In this document: positions 27,147-35,902 of the stretch, one piece after another
How the letters are laid out: each line of letters starts with the position of its first letter
How positions within the stretch are numbered: position 1 is the stretch's first letter
NCBI GenBank assembly: GCA_964464435.1
Contig: CAYXGE010000005.1
Span: 1-40,896, forward strand
Length of the DNA: 40,896 nucleotides
Reading direction: 5' to 3'
Source of the DNA: CAYXGE01 sp964464435
GTDB taxonomy: Bacteria > Pseudomonadota > Gammaproteobacteria > Burkholderiales > Methylophilaceae
Translations under genes and position numbers: made by a program
Notes under the pieces: generated by a model
Databases searched by the model: none
What the model was told of the DNA's origin: nothing
Seen by the model: only the letters and a program-made list of their open reading frames with translations

Positions 27147-27246
27147 NNNNNNNNNNNNNNNNNNNNNNNNNNNNNNNNNNNNNNNNNNNNNNNNNNNNNN
27201 NNNNNNNNNNNNNNNNNNNNNNNNNNNNNNNNNNNNNNNNNNNNNN
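27147..27246. other. Assembly gap (100 N) in the 3' part of an unknown gene
   Basis: A run of exactly 100 N interrupts the minus-strand hypothetical gene or separates it from another gene end. The flanks share no useful overlap. Confidence 0.95.
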
Positions 27247-28179
27247 TACTTCCCCAGTCGCAATATGGTAGATTTGGCCATCTCGCCATAGCCGTAAGCC
27301 ATTTGAAGCCCTAATAAACGCACCATTATAAAAACCACGCGTTTCGGCAACCATGCCAGCTCTGGTAGGTCTAGTATGTTGCAATCCAAAAATACCCATA
27401 TCAATCACCTTCACCTTACCATCTGGGCTTAACATGATAATAGTAGGCGTATTAATAGCTGGGCCGTTGGTTCTTGTCACTTGCATGCTAAGTGCGTCGC
27501 CAACGATATAAACACCTAACCAGTCTATCCAATCTGCTGATTTCCTAAAAGATCCATAAGGAACTTCATTCAGAGAGATTGTTTCACCATCTGCACGAAA
27601 ATATAGCCATTGGTTATTTGTAGAACCTTTATCTGGCTTGCGTATGCATCCATGTTCTGGCTTTAGAATAATTGGAGTATATGTCTTTTCTTCAACATCT
27701 GATGGGCATTTGCTTTGTGGTTTTTGATGCTTTTTGGCATATTCAATTTCTTCTACTTCAGCGCCTATAGAGCCCTTGAGAAAGACTGTTGATTTTTCAA
27801 CATTTGTAGCTCTTGGATTGGTTTCTGATAGTCTAATCTTGACAATGTTATTCCTAAAACTTATTAATTGACCACTACGATATAATTCTGATTTGTTAGT
27901 TAAACTATCAAAGAACATGACCTGTGAAAATTTTCTATAATCGCTATCATTTAGAGAATTTTCAGGTTCAGGTTTATAATTTCCAGTATTAACGCCATAA
28001 ATTATCTTGGTATTATCAATCCATCCAATGGCTGGAAGATGAGCTACTGTGTCAATATATCCTTCAGCCTGAAGGTAGGGTAATATTTTTCTTTGTTCTT
28101 CTTTAGGTTCTGCCAATGTCATGAATGGCATCATAAATAAGACGCAACAAGCTAACTTTAGAAATATTGTTTTTTTCAT
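27247..28179 (-). CDS. Unknown secreted protein linked to RND efflux genes, 3' end in gap
   Basis: I do not recognise this protein. 311 residues are visible. Residues 1-23 form a clear Sec signal peptide (MKK start, hydrophobic core, TLA site). The mature part is rich in short beta-strand segments ending in aromatic or charged turns (HLPAIGWIDNTKIIYGV, NQWLYFRADGETISL, IIMLSPDGKVKVIDMG, NGLRLWRDGQIYHIATG), which resembles beta-propeller blades; that is a guess from pattern only. Two cysteines about 20 residues apart (SKCPS, HGCIR) could form a disulfide. The ATG is 8 bp after the RND permease stop, with no strong ribosome site, so coupled expression with the pump is likely. A periplasmic helper or sensor is possible but unproven. 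Confidence 0.7.
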
Positions 28180-28187
28180 AATGATTT

Positions 28188-31100
28188 TTAAGTTTCTTGA
28201 AATTCACTGCTTTTTTCAAACTTACCAAAATGCAACATAATCGCTGGCAATATCAGTAAATTCAAAATAGTGGAGGTGATTAAGCCACCCACAATAATCA
28301 TGGCCATGGGGCCTTCAATTTCACGCCCAGGTTGTCCGCTAGCAGCCGCTAAAGGCAACAAACCAAGACCAGTGACTAAGGCAGTCATCAAAATAGAAGG
28401 TAGGCGTTCAGATGAGCCTCGAATTACTGTTTCTAAGCCCCATACACAATTTTCAACATCTATCAGATGTTGGTAATGCGACACCAACATAATAGAGTTG
28501 CGCAGGGTAATACCAAATAGTGTTACAAAACCAACCAATGAACCAAGTGATAACCAACCACCAGTAAACATGGCGGCTAAAACGCCACCAATCAGTGCAA
28601 AAGGTAGGTTAATAAAGGTAATGGCTAAATTACGCAGTCTGCCCAGCGCAATATATAACACCAAAAAGATGCCTAAGCCGGCCAGTATAGAATGCACAAT
28701 TAAATCTTCAGTAGACTGTTTTTCTGCCTCGGCAGCACCAGTAAAGGTGGCATAGTTGCCTTGATGCAATTTTAAATCTGTATGAAGTCGTTTTTTAACC
28801 TCATCAGAAAAGCTTTGAATATCACGTTCATGAATATTACATGTAATGGTTTGTATCCGTTTTGCGCCTAAATGCAGAATTTTAGAGCGCCCATTTTCTT
28901 GGTTAATGGTTGCAACATCGCGCAGATGAATAATTTTTCCGTCAGGGTTTTTTAATGGTAAATCGCCAATTTCTCGCAAGTCATCGCGAACATCAGGGCT
29001 AAACATCACATTCACAGAAATCACACGGTTTCCGTTATACACTTGCGCTGCCTGCACACCTTCAAACGCAGCTTGTATGTTTTCTAGCACATCTACCGCT
29101 TGCAAACCCCATTGCGCAAGGCGTTCTGGGCTTAGTCTAATGGTGAGTTGTGGCGTGCCAGGTGGTGATTGCAAAGTAATATCTTTAGCACCTTCAATTT
29201 TGCTGAGTAATTGCGCAACTGCACGTGCGTCTTGGTCTAGGCTATCTAAGTCAGGGCCGTGTAAGTTAATAACAAAGCTTGCTGTGTAGCCAGAGATAGT
29301 CTCTTCAATACGTTCTGTTAAAAAGGTATTAATAGCAAAGCTGACACCGGGTGTAGGTGAAATTTTTGGGTTATCTTCATCTTCGCCTGCCATCATTTCA
29401 CGGATATCGGCCAAAATGCTACGTTGGTCTTCACCAGAGAGATGGCCAAGCTCAATTTGAATTTCACTATAATGCGTGCCAAACGTATCGGCAGCATTGG
29501 GGGCTCGCCCAACCCATTGTGCTACAGATTTTACCCCAGGGATTTCACGTATTGTGGCTGAAATTTTATCGCCAATACGTAATGACTCTTGCAGTGAAGT
29601 ACCTGGCACGGTGGTCATATGCATGATGTAGTGGCCTTCATGCAGGCTGGGGATAAACTGCGTTTTAAATAGTGGTGTAATCCCTAAACCTAGCCCAATT
29701 ATGATGAGGGTTAGCGCAATTACTGGTCTGTAAAATTGGTCAATTTTTCTAAGTAATTTAGCGTAACCACCCTTGATGTAACGAATTAAAGGGGGGTCTT
29801 CACTCTCTAGTTTGGCGTTGGCAAAAAGTAAATAACATAGAGCAGGGGTGACCGTTAGCGCAACAATTAGTGAGGCAATAATCGCGCTGATATAGGCATA
29901 GCCCAAAGGCGCAAATAGCTTGCCAGCGACGCCTGATAGGGTAAGAAGTGGTAAAAATACCAGTACGACAATGATGGTGGCATACACTACTGAGCTTCTC
30001 ACTTCCATTGAAGCATCGTAAACCACTAAATGAATAGGGCGTGGCTGTTGCAGTAAGCGATTTTCACGTAGACGTCTAAAAATATTTTCTGCATCAATAA
30101 TGGCGTCATCCACCACCTCACCTAATGCAATGGCTAAACCGCCCAAAATCATAATGTTTAAGCCGATACCAAACCAACTCAGCACAATGACAGCAGATAG
30201 TAACGATAGGGGAATTGCCGCGGCAGAGATAAACGCGGTTTTTAGGTTAAATAAAAATAAAAATAGTACAGAAATGACAAGGATAGAACCAATTAAAATA
30301 TCTGAACGTACGCCATCAATTGCAGTTTCAATAAAATTAGCAGGCCTAAATAGCCTTGGGTGTAAGGTCACTTGTTCATTTTTGAGTTCGGGTGCCAGCT
30401 CATACAATGCCGCTTCTACTGCTTCGGTTACGGCTTTTGTATTTGCCCCTAATTGCCCTTGAACACCCAGAAATACGCCATGTTTACCGTTAATAGAAGC
30501 GGCACTAATAGAAGGCGCAGCCCCCTCAATCACCTCACCTAAATCACGAATGCGGATGGTTTGTCCGTTGAGATGACGTATCGGCATTTGCCCCAACTGC
30601 ATCGGGTTGTTGGCTTGACCTTGGGTGTTGATAAGAATGCGCTGGTTATTGTTTTCTATATACCCTGCACCTCTTACCCCCGTCGCTTTGTTGGCTGCAG
30701 CCAAGACTTCTTGAATAGATAAATGGTATTGCACTAGTTTGTCAGGGTTGACTAAGATTTGAAACTGCCGAATATCTCCGCCCAACACATTCACATCTGC
30801 TACTCCAGGCACGGCCATTAAGTGCGGCTTAATAGTCCAATCTACCAAGGTGCGCATTTCCATTAACGTGCGCTTTTCAGAAGTAATGCCTAAACCCAGC
30901 ACAGTACTTGCAGAAGAGGCTAGTGGCGTAATGTTGGGTACAACGTGTTTGGGTAGTTGGCTTGTCAGTGTTGTTAATCGTTCCGAAATTACTTGCCTAT
31001 TTAAATAAACGTCTGTGCCTTCATCAAAAATGATGGTGACGACTGAAAGCCCTGGGATAGATTGCGAGCGAATGGTATCAATGCCGATGGTGCCTGAAAT

Positions 31101-31316
31101 GCTGTTCTCAATCGGTTGAGTGACTAAGCTTTCAACCAATTCAGAGGAGAGCCCTGGCGCTTCTGTTTGAATGACTACTTGTGTTGGTGCAAACTCAGGA
31201 AACACATCTAAATTAGCACGTTGCAGCGTATAGAGGCCATACATCACAATCAGCAAGGCCATGCCAACGATGACACCGCTGTAGCGAATAGAAAACCTAA
31301 CGAGGGCAGACATCAT
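28188..31316 (-). CDS. CzcA/CusA-type efflux RND transporter permease
   Basis: A 1042-residue inner-membrane, proton-driven pump of the RND superfamily, heavy-metal efflux (HME) type by overall resemblance. One transmembrane helix near residues 12-30 precedes the first periplasmic porter loop, which carries NLDVFPEFAPTQVVIQTEAPG. Helix 4 has the HME-like ALGEVVDDAIIDAENIFRRLRE near 395-420, with an unusual number of acidic residues. The second periplasmic loop (about 540-850) and the C-terminal six helices follow. It works with the membrane-fusion protein and TolC-like channel encoded just upstream. Substrate is not readable: divalent metals are typical for CzcA, monovalent copper/silver for CusA. 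The gene is 122 bp downstream of the adaptor, with a hairpin between. Confidence 0.92.
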   Translation of the reverse strand: MMSALVRFSIRYSGVIVGMALLIVMYGLYTLQRANLDVFPEFAPTQVVIQTEAPGLSSELVESLVTQPIENSISGTIGIDTIRSQSIPGLSVVTIIFDEGTDVYLNRQVISERLTTLTSQLPKHVVPNITPLASSASTVLGLGITSEKRTLMEMRTLVDWTIKPHLMAVPGVADVNVLGGDIRQFQILVNPDKLVQYHLSIQEVLAAANKATGVRGAGYIENNNQRILINTQGQANNPMQLGQMPIRHLNGQTIRIRDLGEVIEGAAPSISAASINGKHGVFLGVQGQLGANTKAVTEAVEAALYELAPELKNEQVTLHPRLFRPANFIETAIDGVRSDILIGSILVISVLFLFLFNLKTAFISAAAIPLSLLSAVIVLSWFGIGLNIMILGGLAIALGEVVDDAIIDAENIFRRLRENRLLQQPRPIHLVVYDASMEVRSSVVYATIIVVLVFLPLLTLSGVAGKLFAPLGYAYISAIIASLIVALTVTPALCYLLFANAKLESEDPPLIRYIKGGYAKLLRKIDQFYRPVIALTLIIIGLGLGITPLFKTQFIPSLHEGHYIMHMTTVPGTSLQESLRIGDKISATIREIPGVKSVAQWVGRAPNAADTFGTHYSEIQIELGHLSGEDQRSILADIREMMAGEDEDNPKISPTPGVSFAINTFLTERIEETISGYTASFVINLHGPDLDSLDQDARAVAQLLSKIEGAKDITLQSPPGTPQLTIRLSPERLAQWGLQAVDVLENIQAAFEGVQAAQVYNGNRVISVNVMFSPDVRDDLREIGDLPLKNPDGKIIHLRDVATINQENGRSKILHLGAKRIQTITCNIHERDIQSFSDEVKKRLHTDLKLHQGNYATFTGAAEAEKQSTEDLIVHSILAGLGIFLVLYIALGRLRNLAITFINLPFALIGGVLAAMFTGGWLSLGSLVGFVTLFGITLRNSIMLVSHYQHLIDVENCVWGLETVIRGSSERLPSILMTALVTGLGLLPLAAASGQPGREIEGPMAMIIVGGLITSTILNLLILPAIMLHFGKFEKSSEFQET

Positions 31317-31416
31317 GCTTGGGTGTTCCGCATCTTAATTTAAGTCCTACAGTTAATTTAGCTATTATTTAGTTCCAACATCACATCACATTACTACGTG
31401 AGATGAGATTCCACTG

Positions 31417-31451
31417 AAATGATGATTAATACTTGATGTTAATCATCATTT
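31417..31451 (-). promoter_or_regulatory. Intercistronic hairpin at the end of the adaptor gene
   Basis: AAATGATGATTAA (31417-31429) and TTAATCATCATTT (31439-31451) form a perfect 13-bp stem with a nine-base loop. The right arm contains the last codons and the stop of the adaptor gene. In the minus-strand transcript it lies between adaptor and pump genes and ends in AUCAUCAUUU, not a pure U run. It may be a partial terminator or a 3'-end stabiliser that lowers pump relative to adaptor expression. Confidence 0.6.
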
Positions 31452-32518
31452 TCATTGGTGATTTGTGATTTAAATTCTTCAGAAAGTAATAGTTGTGCGC
31501 CTGAAGTCACGACTAAATCACCCACTTTAAAACTTTGTGAAAACCAACCATTTTCAATTTCAATTTCTGTCTTAATGGGTTTTCTCACAAACTTGTCGGG
31601 GCTTACTTTTTCATACACCCAAGCTTGGTTAGCATGCCATACAACGGCTTGATGCGGCACCATCACGCCTTTTGCAGCCTGAGTAGTGTCTTGGCGTTCA
31701 ATGCTCAGGCGCATGCCCGCACGAAGCGTTTCAGCACTGGCAATATAGAAGTAGGTAGAACCTTGAATATTGGAATCAGATTGTGGGGCCACAGAAACAA
31801 ATTTAGCTGTAATCGATACCTCATGGCTACCTACAGGACTCACAACAATGGTATCGCCTTTGCTAGGCGCGGGCGTTCCAAATGGTAGTGATACGCGAAT
31901 AAGAACAGCGCTTTGATTTAACAGGCCATCTAAGTCCTTATTGGCTTTATTTTGCATTGCCCAGTTGCTGAGCGTTTCACCCCATTCTTGTTGTACGCTT
32001 GATTTAGCAATATTGGCCATTTGTTGCGCTGTTTTTACGCTCGCTTGGTCATTTTTTAAAGTAGCTTCAATGCTGGCAAGTGCGCGGTCAGAGATATTTT
32101 TATCATCCTGATTTAACAGTTGCATCCGCTTAAATTCTTGCAAGCTATTATTCACCCTAATTTGTGCAACATTGGCATCGTTGGTTGCAGTCAGATAGCG
32201 TCCTCGCGCATCAATTAAGGTGCTAACATTCACCACGTTACCAAAAGATTCAAGCGTAGCGCTGTGCTGAGCACTGGTAAGTGCTGTTGTTTTGATTTCA
32301 CTTTGTTTTTGAACATTCACAGGTAATACTAAAGTAGCGACACCTTGTGTATTTTTGCTACTATCCAACACCATAGAAGCGGTTTCAATTTCTTCTGGTT
32401 GTTCATCTTGTGCTATCACCTCTTCGTATTCATCTTTGCCGTAAAATACCAACAACCAAAACAGCACAATTATGATAAATGCTTGAAGCGCAATGATAAT
32501 GACGGTTTTTTTATTCAT
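31439..32518 (-). CDS. Efflux RND transporter periplasmic adaptor (membrane-fusion protein)
   Basis: A 359-residue HlyD/CusB-like adaptor that bridges the RND pump and the outer-membrane channel. Residues 4-26 are a hydrophobic anchor or signal, followed by an acidic stretch (EEVIAQDEQPEEIE). A lipoyl/beta-barrel part (about 75-110) leads into a predicted alpha-helical hairpin (about 115-190, ISDRALASIEATLKNDQASVKTAQQ), then the beta-barrel (VRVSLPFGTPAPSKGDTI) and membrane-proximal domain. No His/Met-rich N-terminal metal-binding region of the CusB type is seen. The start ATG overlaps the stop of the TolC-like gene by four bases (ATGA), indicating translational coupling. Confidence 0.9.
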   Translation of the reverse strand: MNKKTVIIIALQAFIIIVLFWLLVFYGKDEYEEVIAQDEQPEEIETASMVLDSSKNTQGVATLVLPVNVQKQSEIKTTALTSAQHSATLESFGNVVNVSTLIDARGRYLTATNDANVAQIRVNNSLQEFKRMQLLNQDDKNISDRALASIEATLKNDQASVKTAQQMANIAKSSVQQEWGETLSNWAMQNKANKDLDGLLNQSAVLIRVSLPFGTPAPSKGDTIVVSPVGSHEVSITAKFVSVAPQSDSNIQGSTYFYIASAETLRAGMRLSIERQDTTQAAKGVMVPHQAVVWHANQAWVYEKVSPDKFVRKPIKTEIEIENGWFSQSFKVGDLVVTSGAQLLLSEEFKSQITNENDD

Positions 32519-33963
32519 CGAGCAACCTCTTTAATGGCTTTATTGGCTAATGATTGTTTTGAGCTAAGTGGAATTTGCATAGCATCTTCAAGGGCTAATG
32601 CCGCCAGTTTGACGTTAAGTGCACTTTGCAAAGAAGCTTGCTTTTGTATAGACGCGGTTAATAAGCCCTGAGTGAGTTCTAGTCTATCTGCAAAGCCAGC
32701 TGCAAAGCGCTGTTTTGTTTGCGCTGTTTGTTTCTCTACATTTTCTTGTAGATCTAACAATTGCGCATGTTCAGCCAATTTTTGCACGTATTGAATACGG
32801 GCATTTTCTGCATTTGCTACCACTTGGTATTGCAACACATTAAACTGTGCTGCTTCAACATCTCTTAGTGCATTGGCTTTCGCTATCATGGCATTATTGT
32901 TCTGCGCAAAGCGAAGTAGGGTGGTAATGCCTAATGACCAAAAGTTAATACCTTCTTCAAAATTATACGAGGGGTTTAAACTCAAATCAGGAATCTGTTT
33001 TGCATATTCTAATTTTAATTTTGCTTCTTGGGCGGCGTATCGGGCCAAAGCCGCTCGGATGTCTAAGCGATTTAAAACCGTACGGGTTTGTACTTGCGGC
33101 ATGGCTAATGCATGTGCTTGCGGATGCATCCATTCATCAAAAGTGGGCTTGTTTAATGGTAAGCCGCTAAACGTTGTGTAAGTAAGGCCAATATCCTGTG
33201 CAATTTGATGGCTTAAACCCAATATTGCATGTTCAATCTGCGAGAGCGACTGCCGTGTTTCTTTTAAGCTGACTTGCGCTGCAGTTAATTCAGCTGTTGC
33301 ACTGTAGCCAGTAGCCAGTCTCTTTTCAAGCATAGCAACGATAGCTTGCTTGTGCATTAATATCTCTTGAGTGATAGATGTCTGCAGTTGGTAATACTGA
33401 TACTGGGTAAAATCCACATGAACACGTTGACGAATTTGCCATAACTTTTCAGCAATATTAATCCGTGCCGCTTCACTGAGGTGTTGGGTGCTTTCTAATG
33501 CAATACTTCTTTTTTGGTTAGTAGAGATTGGAATGCTCAAACTTAAGCCAAACGTCCATGGGTTGACGTTATCATCACTTCTGCCTGGCGCAACTGAAAT
33601 GCTTGGGCTGTTGTTCAATTGGGCTAAGGATTGCTCGGTCTCAGCAAGTGCCAATTGTTGTTTGCTAACTTCAACTTCAGGATGAAAGTAAAAAGCACAC
33701 AAACTTAAGTTGTCAGCTTGCCATTCAGAAATCGGGAGTTGAGATTGTGAGTAGCCTTGCGTAATTAGATAATCTAAAAAATCACTATTGTTTGGGTTTT
33801 TATTAATTTGCTGAGCTGCAATATCATCAACTGAAATAGGCTTTGCTTGATACTTTTGGTGTTGACATGCAGGCAAAGAGAAGGCGAAGCATATTATGGC
33901 TAACTTAATATGCTGCTTGCTCAATCTCCAAAATAGAGGGTGTTGTATTTTTTGTTTTGACAC
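32515..33963 (-). CDS. TolC family outer-membrane efflux channel
   Basis: A 482-residue outer-membrane factor. A signal sequence at about 18-32 ends in SLPAC, a plausible lipobox with Cys33 as lipidated residue (Pro at -2 is unusual). Two OEP repeats follow (about 75-270 and 285-475), each with long heptad-rich helices (SQLNNS, LAQLNN..., AELTAAQVSLKETRQSLSQ; DRLELTQGLLTASIQKQASL) typical of the trimeric channel-tunnel. The start is a GTG at 33963 with GGGGAG five bases upstream. It is the first gene of the order channel-adaptor-pump-unknown, preceded by a good promoter at 33981-34009. Confidence 0.9.
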   Translation of the reverse strand: MSKQKIQHPLFWRLSKQHIKLAIICFAFSLPACQHQKYQAKPISVDDIAAQQINKNPNNSDFLDYLITQGYSQSQLPISEWQADNLSLCAFYFHPEVEVSKQQLALAETEQSLAQLNNSPSISVAPGRSDDNVNPWTFGLSLSIPISTNQKRSIALESTQHLSEAARINIAEKLWQIRQRVHVDFTQYQYYQLQTSITQEILMHKQAIVAMLEKRLATGYSATAELTAAQVSLKETRQSLSQIEHAILGLSHQIAQDIGLTYTTFSGLPLNKPTFDEWMHPQAHALAMPQVQTRTVLNRLDIRAALARYAAQEAKLKLEYAKQIPDLSLNPSYNFEEGINFWSLGITTLLRFAQNNNAMIAKANALRDVEAAQFNVLQYQVVANAENARIQYVQKLAEHAQLLDLQENVEKQTAQTKQRFAAGFADRLELTQGLLTASIQKQASLQSALNVKLAALALEDAMQIPLSSKQSLANKAIKEVAR

Positions 33964-33980
33964 AGATGCTCCCCGGCAAC

Positions 33981-34009
33981 ATCATACCTAGTGTTATTTA
34001 CAAGGGCAA
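33981..34009 (-). promoter_or_regulatory. Promoter of the RND efflux operon, with tandem octamer
   Basis: On the minus strand TTGCCC (34009-34004), a 17-base spacer and TATGAT (33986-33981) make a good sigma-70 promoter 18 bases before the TolC-like GTG. The octamer ATTGCCCT occurs twice in direct orientation, at 34003-34010 over the -35 and at 34019-34026 just upstream, 16 bases start to start. This could be a regulator site. Confidence 0.6.
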
Positions 34010-34029
34010 TCATGTGTGAGGGCAATTTT

Positions 34030-34278
34030 TTAAAGTACGATTTCAGCATGTACAGATCGTAATGCATCTTGAAGCGTCTCTTCATTAAGTGTATTAATAG
34101 ATACAGCTAACAATTCAGCAACTTCAGCGGTATCTTCTGGTAAATCGTGACTATCAAGCTCGGCGACAAGGCTAGCAGCCGCGCCAGCAACCTTAAGAAG
34201 TGACAGCCGTTCTTTCATCAGCATCTCAAGCTCTGCTCTTAACATATTAATTTCTTCAGCATTAATAGGGTGACTCAT
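34030..34278 (-). CDS. Small unknown cytoplasmic protein
   Basis: 82 residues, not recognised. It is strongly helical by composition: an amphipathic stretch EEINMLRAELEMLMKERLSLLKVAG suggests a short coiled coil, followed by an acidic region (AELDSHDLPEDTAEVAELL) and a second helix (LNEETLQDALRSV). No signal peptide, cysteine or DNA-binding motif. The ATG has GAAAG upstream. It ends 66 bp before the efflux operon GTG on the same strand, and the efflux promoter lies between them, so the link may be only positional. Coding potential rests on helical periodicity and a ribosome site; homologues would be needed to confirm it. Confidence 0.62.
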   Translation of the reverse strand: MSHPINAEEINMLRAELEMLMKERLSLLKVAGAAASLVAELDSHDLPEDTAEVAELLAVSINTLNEETLQDALRSVHAEIVL

Positions 34279-34448
34279 AATAACTTTCTATATCAGGTTT
34301 TGTAAGGCTAACATCTTGCTATCGCATGGCTTAGCTGTCAACTAAATGGAATAATGTATTTATACTTCAATTTCTAGTTTTCTAAGCGCCAACTCTAAGA
34401 TACAATAGCGGGCTTATTGAATTGACGTTTAATAAATATTCATAAACG

Positions 34449-34467
34449 CTTTAAGCCATGCTTAAAG
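34449..34467. promoter_or_regulatory. Perfect palindrome upstream of tRNA-Leu
   Basis: CTTTAAGC (34449-34456), CAT, GCTTAAAG (34460-34467): an 8-bp perfect inverted repeat ending 18 bases before the tRNA. A TTGACG (34422-34427) upstream is a good -35 but lacks a clear -10 at proper distance. It may be an operator or a leader hairpin. Confidence 0.4.
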
Positions 34468-34485
34468 ACTTTAGATGATACACAT

Positions 34486-34570
34486 GCGAGAGTGGCGGAA
34501 TTGGTAGACGCACTGGATTTAGGTTCCAGCGCCGCAAGGCGTGAGAGTTCGAGTCTCTCCTTTCGCACCA
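34486..34570 (+). tRNA. tRNA-Leu(UAG)
   Basis: An 85-base class II tRNA with acceptor arms GCGAGAG/CTTTCGC, the leucine D-arm GGCGGAATTGGTAGACGC, anticodon stem CTGGA/TCCAG with anticodon TAG (34520-34522), a long variable arm (GCCGCAAGGC), T-arm GAGAGTTCGAGTCTCTC and an encoded CCA. It reads CUN leucine codons. The tig start is 28 bases beyond, so tig may be cotranscribed. Confidence 0.97.
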
Positions 34571-34597
34571 AAATTCATGAATTAAGGAAATTGCTAC

Positions 34598-35902
34598 ATG
34601 TCAGCAACAGTTGAAACCACAAGCACACTTGGCAGAAAATTAACGGTATCTGTACCTATGCAACCTTTAATGGATGAAATAGCACAGCGCATTCAGCGTT
34701 TGGCTAAAACCGCTAAATTAGCGGGTTTTCGTCCAGGTAAAGTGCCTCTAAAAATTGTTGAGCAACAATACGGCGAGCAAGTGCGTAATGAGGTGTTTTC
34801 TAATACCGTGGAGAAAACATTTGGCGAGGCAGTGCAAGAGAATAAGCTACGTGTTGCGGGTTATCCAGATATTCAACACAAACCATTTGGCGATGTGATA
34901 GAAAACTTTGAGTATACGGCTACTTTTGAAGTGTTTCCTGAAGTTACTTTAGGTGATTTAAGTAAAGAGAAAATTGAAAAACCTACCGTTGAAATTGGTG
35001 ATGCCGAAGTAGATAAAACAATTGAGGTGTTACTAAAGCAACGTGCAGTGTATGAACCAGTTAAAGTTGCTGCAAAAAAAGCCGATAAGGTTAATATTAG
35101 CCTACGCGCGTTAATTGATGGCAATGAGGTGGAGCGTACCAATGAGCAAGGGATTGATTTGGTAATTGGTTCTGGCGGTCGATATCCTGAGTTTGATGAT
35201 AACTTGGTGGGTAGCAAAGCGGGAACCACAAAGTCATTTGATATTACATACCCAGATGACCATCAACCAGCGCAATTAGCTGGCAAAAAAGTGAGCTATG
35301 AAGTCACAATTAATTCAGTTGCGCGTCCTAAATTGCCAGAAGTTGATGCGGACTTTGCAAAAAGCTTGGGCGTTGAAAATGGTGATATCGCGCAAATGCG
35401 TGAAGAAATCAAAGCTAGCTTGCAACTAGAGGTAGATAAGCGTGTCAAAGCTAAGCTTAAAGAACAAGTGTTTGAAGCATTGTTAACCAAAGCTGAGGTT
35501 GAGTTGCCGCAAGCACTTATCAACTTAGAAATTGATAGATTAGGGCAAATGGCGCAGCGTAATTTGCAAGAACGTGGTGTGGATTTATCTACCGTTCGTT
35601 TAGAGCCTTCTATGTTTGAAGAGCAAGCAAAACGTGGCGTTAAATTACGCCTGGTTTTATCAGAGCTAGTTAACAAAGAGGGTTTAACTGCTACTGGTGA
35701 GCAAGTACGCGCAATGGTTGACCAATTTGGACAAAGCTTTGAGCAACCTGAAGATGTAGTACGTTGGTATTATGCTGATGTAAAACGTTTGGATGAACCA
35801 GCCGCATTAGCCACCGAAGAAAATGTAGTAGAGTGGGTATTGAAAGCCGCTAAAGTAAGTAACAAAAAAGTAAAATTTGATGATTTAATGGGAAACGCCT
35901 AA
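34598..35902 (+). CDS. tig: Trigger factor
   Basis: A ribosome-bound chaperone and peptidyl-prolyl isomerase that receives nascent chains at the tunnel exit. At 434 residues it is close to E. coli (432). The N-terminal ribosome-binding domain (1-~115) includes the signature GFRPGKVPLKIVEQQYG. The FKBP-type PPIase domain spans about 150-245 (VIGSGGRYPEFDDNLVGSKAG), and the C-terminal helical arms fill the rest. Start ATG with AAGGAA about nine bases upstream. The TAA is immediately followed by the clpP ATG. The block tig-clpP-clpX-lon-hupB matches the order in E. coli and many proteobacteria. Confidence 0.97.
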   Translation: MSATVETTSTLGRKLTVSVPMQPLMDEIAQRIQRLAKTAKLAGFRPGKVPLKIVEQQYGEQVRNEVFSNTVEKTFGEAVQENKLRVAGYPDIQHKPFGDVIENFEYTATFEVFPEVTLGDLSKEKIEKPTVEIGDAEVDKTIEVLLKQRAVYEPVKVAAKKADKVNISLRALIDGNEVERTNEQGIDLVIGSGGRYPEFDDNLVGSKAGTTKSFDITYPDDHQPAQLAGKKVSYEVTINSVARPKLPEVDADFAKSLGVENGDIAQMREEIKASLQLEVDKRVKAKLKEQVFEALLTKAEVELPQALINLEIDRLGQMAQRNLQERGVDLSTVRLEPSMFEEQAKRGVKLRLVLSELVNKEGLTATGEQVRAMVDQFGQSFEQPEDVVRWYYADVKRLDEPAALATEENVVEWVLKAAKVSNKKVKFDDLMGNA

